From: Lumbricus terrestris
Taxonomy: Eukaryota > Annelida > Clitellata > Crassiclitellata > Lumbricidae
NCBI GenBank assembly: GCA_949752735.1
Contig: OX457036.1
Coordinates: forward strand, 92,183,368 to 92,247,367
Reading direction: 5' to 3'
DNA length: 64,000 nucleotides
The notes beneath the pieces were generated by a model, which had not been told where the DNA came from, ran no database searches, and saw only the letters and a program-made list of their open reading frames with translations. Of this stretch, positions 63,582-64,000 are shown one piece after another (within the stretch, counting starts at the first letter, position 1; each line of letters begins with the position of its first letter). The position numbers and the translations under genes were made by a program.

Positions 63582-64000
63582 TTAATGTATTAGTGTGTTA
63601 TAATTATTTATTACAATTGCTCTAACTATTTTGCACAATGGATGCTGAATGTCTAAAGTAGTATAATTTTAAATTGCTGATTGCCGAGCACACTCAGCAC
63701 TGAGGGTCAGCCTATTTTTTCAATGATCCATCTCATGAAATAGTATGTGAGAACAGCGACATTACTAAAGTTACACAGCTTAATTTAGCACTCAAGATCC
63801 TGATAAGATACATAAAAATCACTATCTCAGTTGTAGGTGGGAAATTTAAGTCACTGAAGTTTTATATTAACTACATAGGAAAATGAAGAAAGAAATCAAA
63901 CCTCTGCCATTTTAAAATATAAAGCAAGACGAAATGATCTAGTTTTTGGTGATTAGTTATGGGAAAAAAACAAAGTTATTTGTAGTCTGCTGCATTTAAA

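Larger units (their letters stand above)
61550..64000 (+). other. Partial intron 1 of rGC copy B, with duplicated segment 62266-64000
   Basis: From 62266 onwards it matches 404-1288 of copy A at high identity, apart from a Harbinger-like insertion (62745-63581) and small indels. 61550-62092 holds nothing recognisable. Confidence 0.8.

Overview
The window is animal genomic DNA: AT-rich, split by long introns and dense with transposons. It probably comes from a marine invertebrate deuterostome. Three things point that way. The only host gene family present is a single-pass receptor guanylyl cyclase (rGC), a family expanded in echinoderms and other deuterostomes. The intact LTR retrotransposon has the rare integrase-before-reverse-transcriptase order known from Gmr1-type Ty3/gypsy elements of deuterostomes. 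Several terminal-repeat elements are built from iterated short motifs, as in foldback transposons (Drosophila FB, sea-urchin TU). The exact species cannot be read from the sequence.

Layout. 1-41563 (+): one rGC gene (copy A). Its first exon lies upstream of the window. I could reconstruct 20 exons by protein homology; all splice phases agree and the total is 2976 nt (991 codons plus stop). In order they encode the extracellular ligand-binding domain (1738-17487), one membrane helix (18571-18640), a juxtamembrane segment (20127-20220), the kinase-homology domain (21174-33627), a coiled-coil signalling helix (36737-36877) and the class III cyclase domain (37923-41275), followed by an unusual short tail (41435-41563). 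41564-61216: about 20 kb of transposons, including a young LTR element at 51192-57888. 61217-61549 (+): the signal-peptide exon of a second rGC gene (copy B). The start of its first intron (62266-64000) is a close copy of copy A intron sequence (404-1288), so the locus is a recent tandem duplication with a unit of about 62 kb.

Mobile DNA. The introns and the intergenic block hold hAT-like, mariner-like, piggyBac-like, PIF/Harbinger-like and Helitron-like elements, tRNA-derived SINEs, LINE 3' ends and one Gmr1-like LTR element. Many have exact target-site duplications. Two Russian-doll nests are visible: a Helitron with three further levels inside at 2435-6672, and mariner containing hAT containing piggyBac at 45078-48338. 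The most unusual material is a group of 0.75-2 kb elements (9772-10580, 21884-22849, 25935-26694, 26748-27611, 33690-35678). Their arms are arrays of a short motif that runs in opposite orientation at the two ends; each has a different motif, and three have exact 8-bp target-site duplications. Two of them also carry a shared 35-bp minisatellite.

How the genes work together. Receptor guanylyl cyclases bind extracellular peptides (or act as orphan receptors) and make cGMP inside the cell. Copy A keeps the metal-binding, guanine-selecting and transition-state residues, but the final strand of the cyclase fold is not found, so its activity is uncertain. No other host protein gene was recognised.
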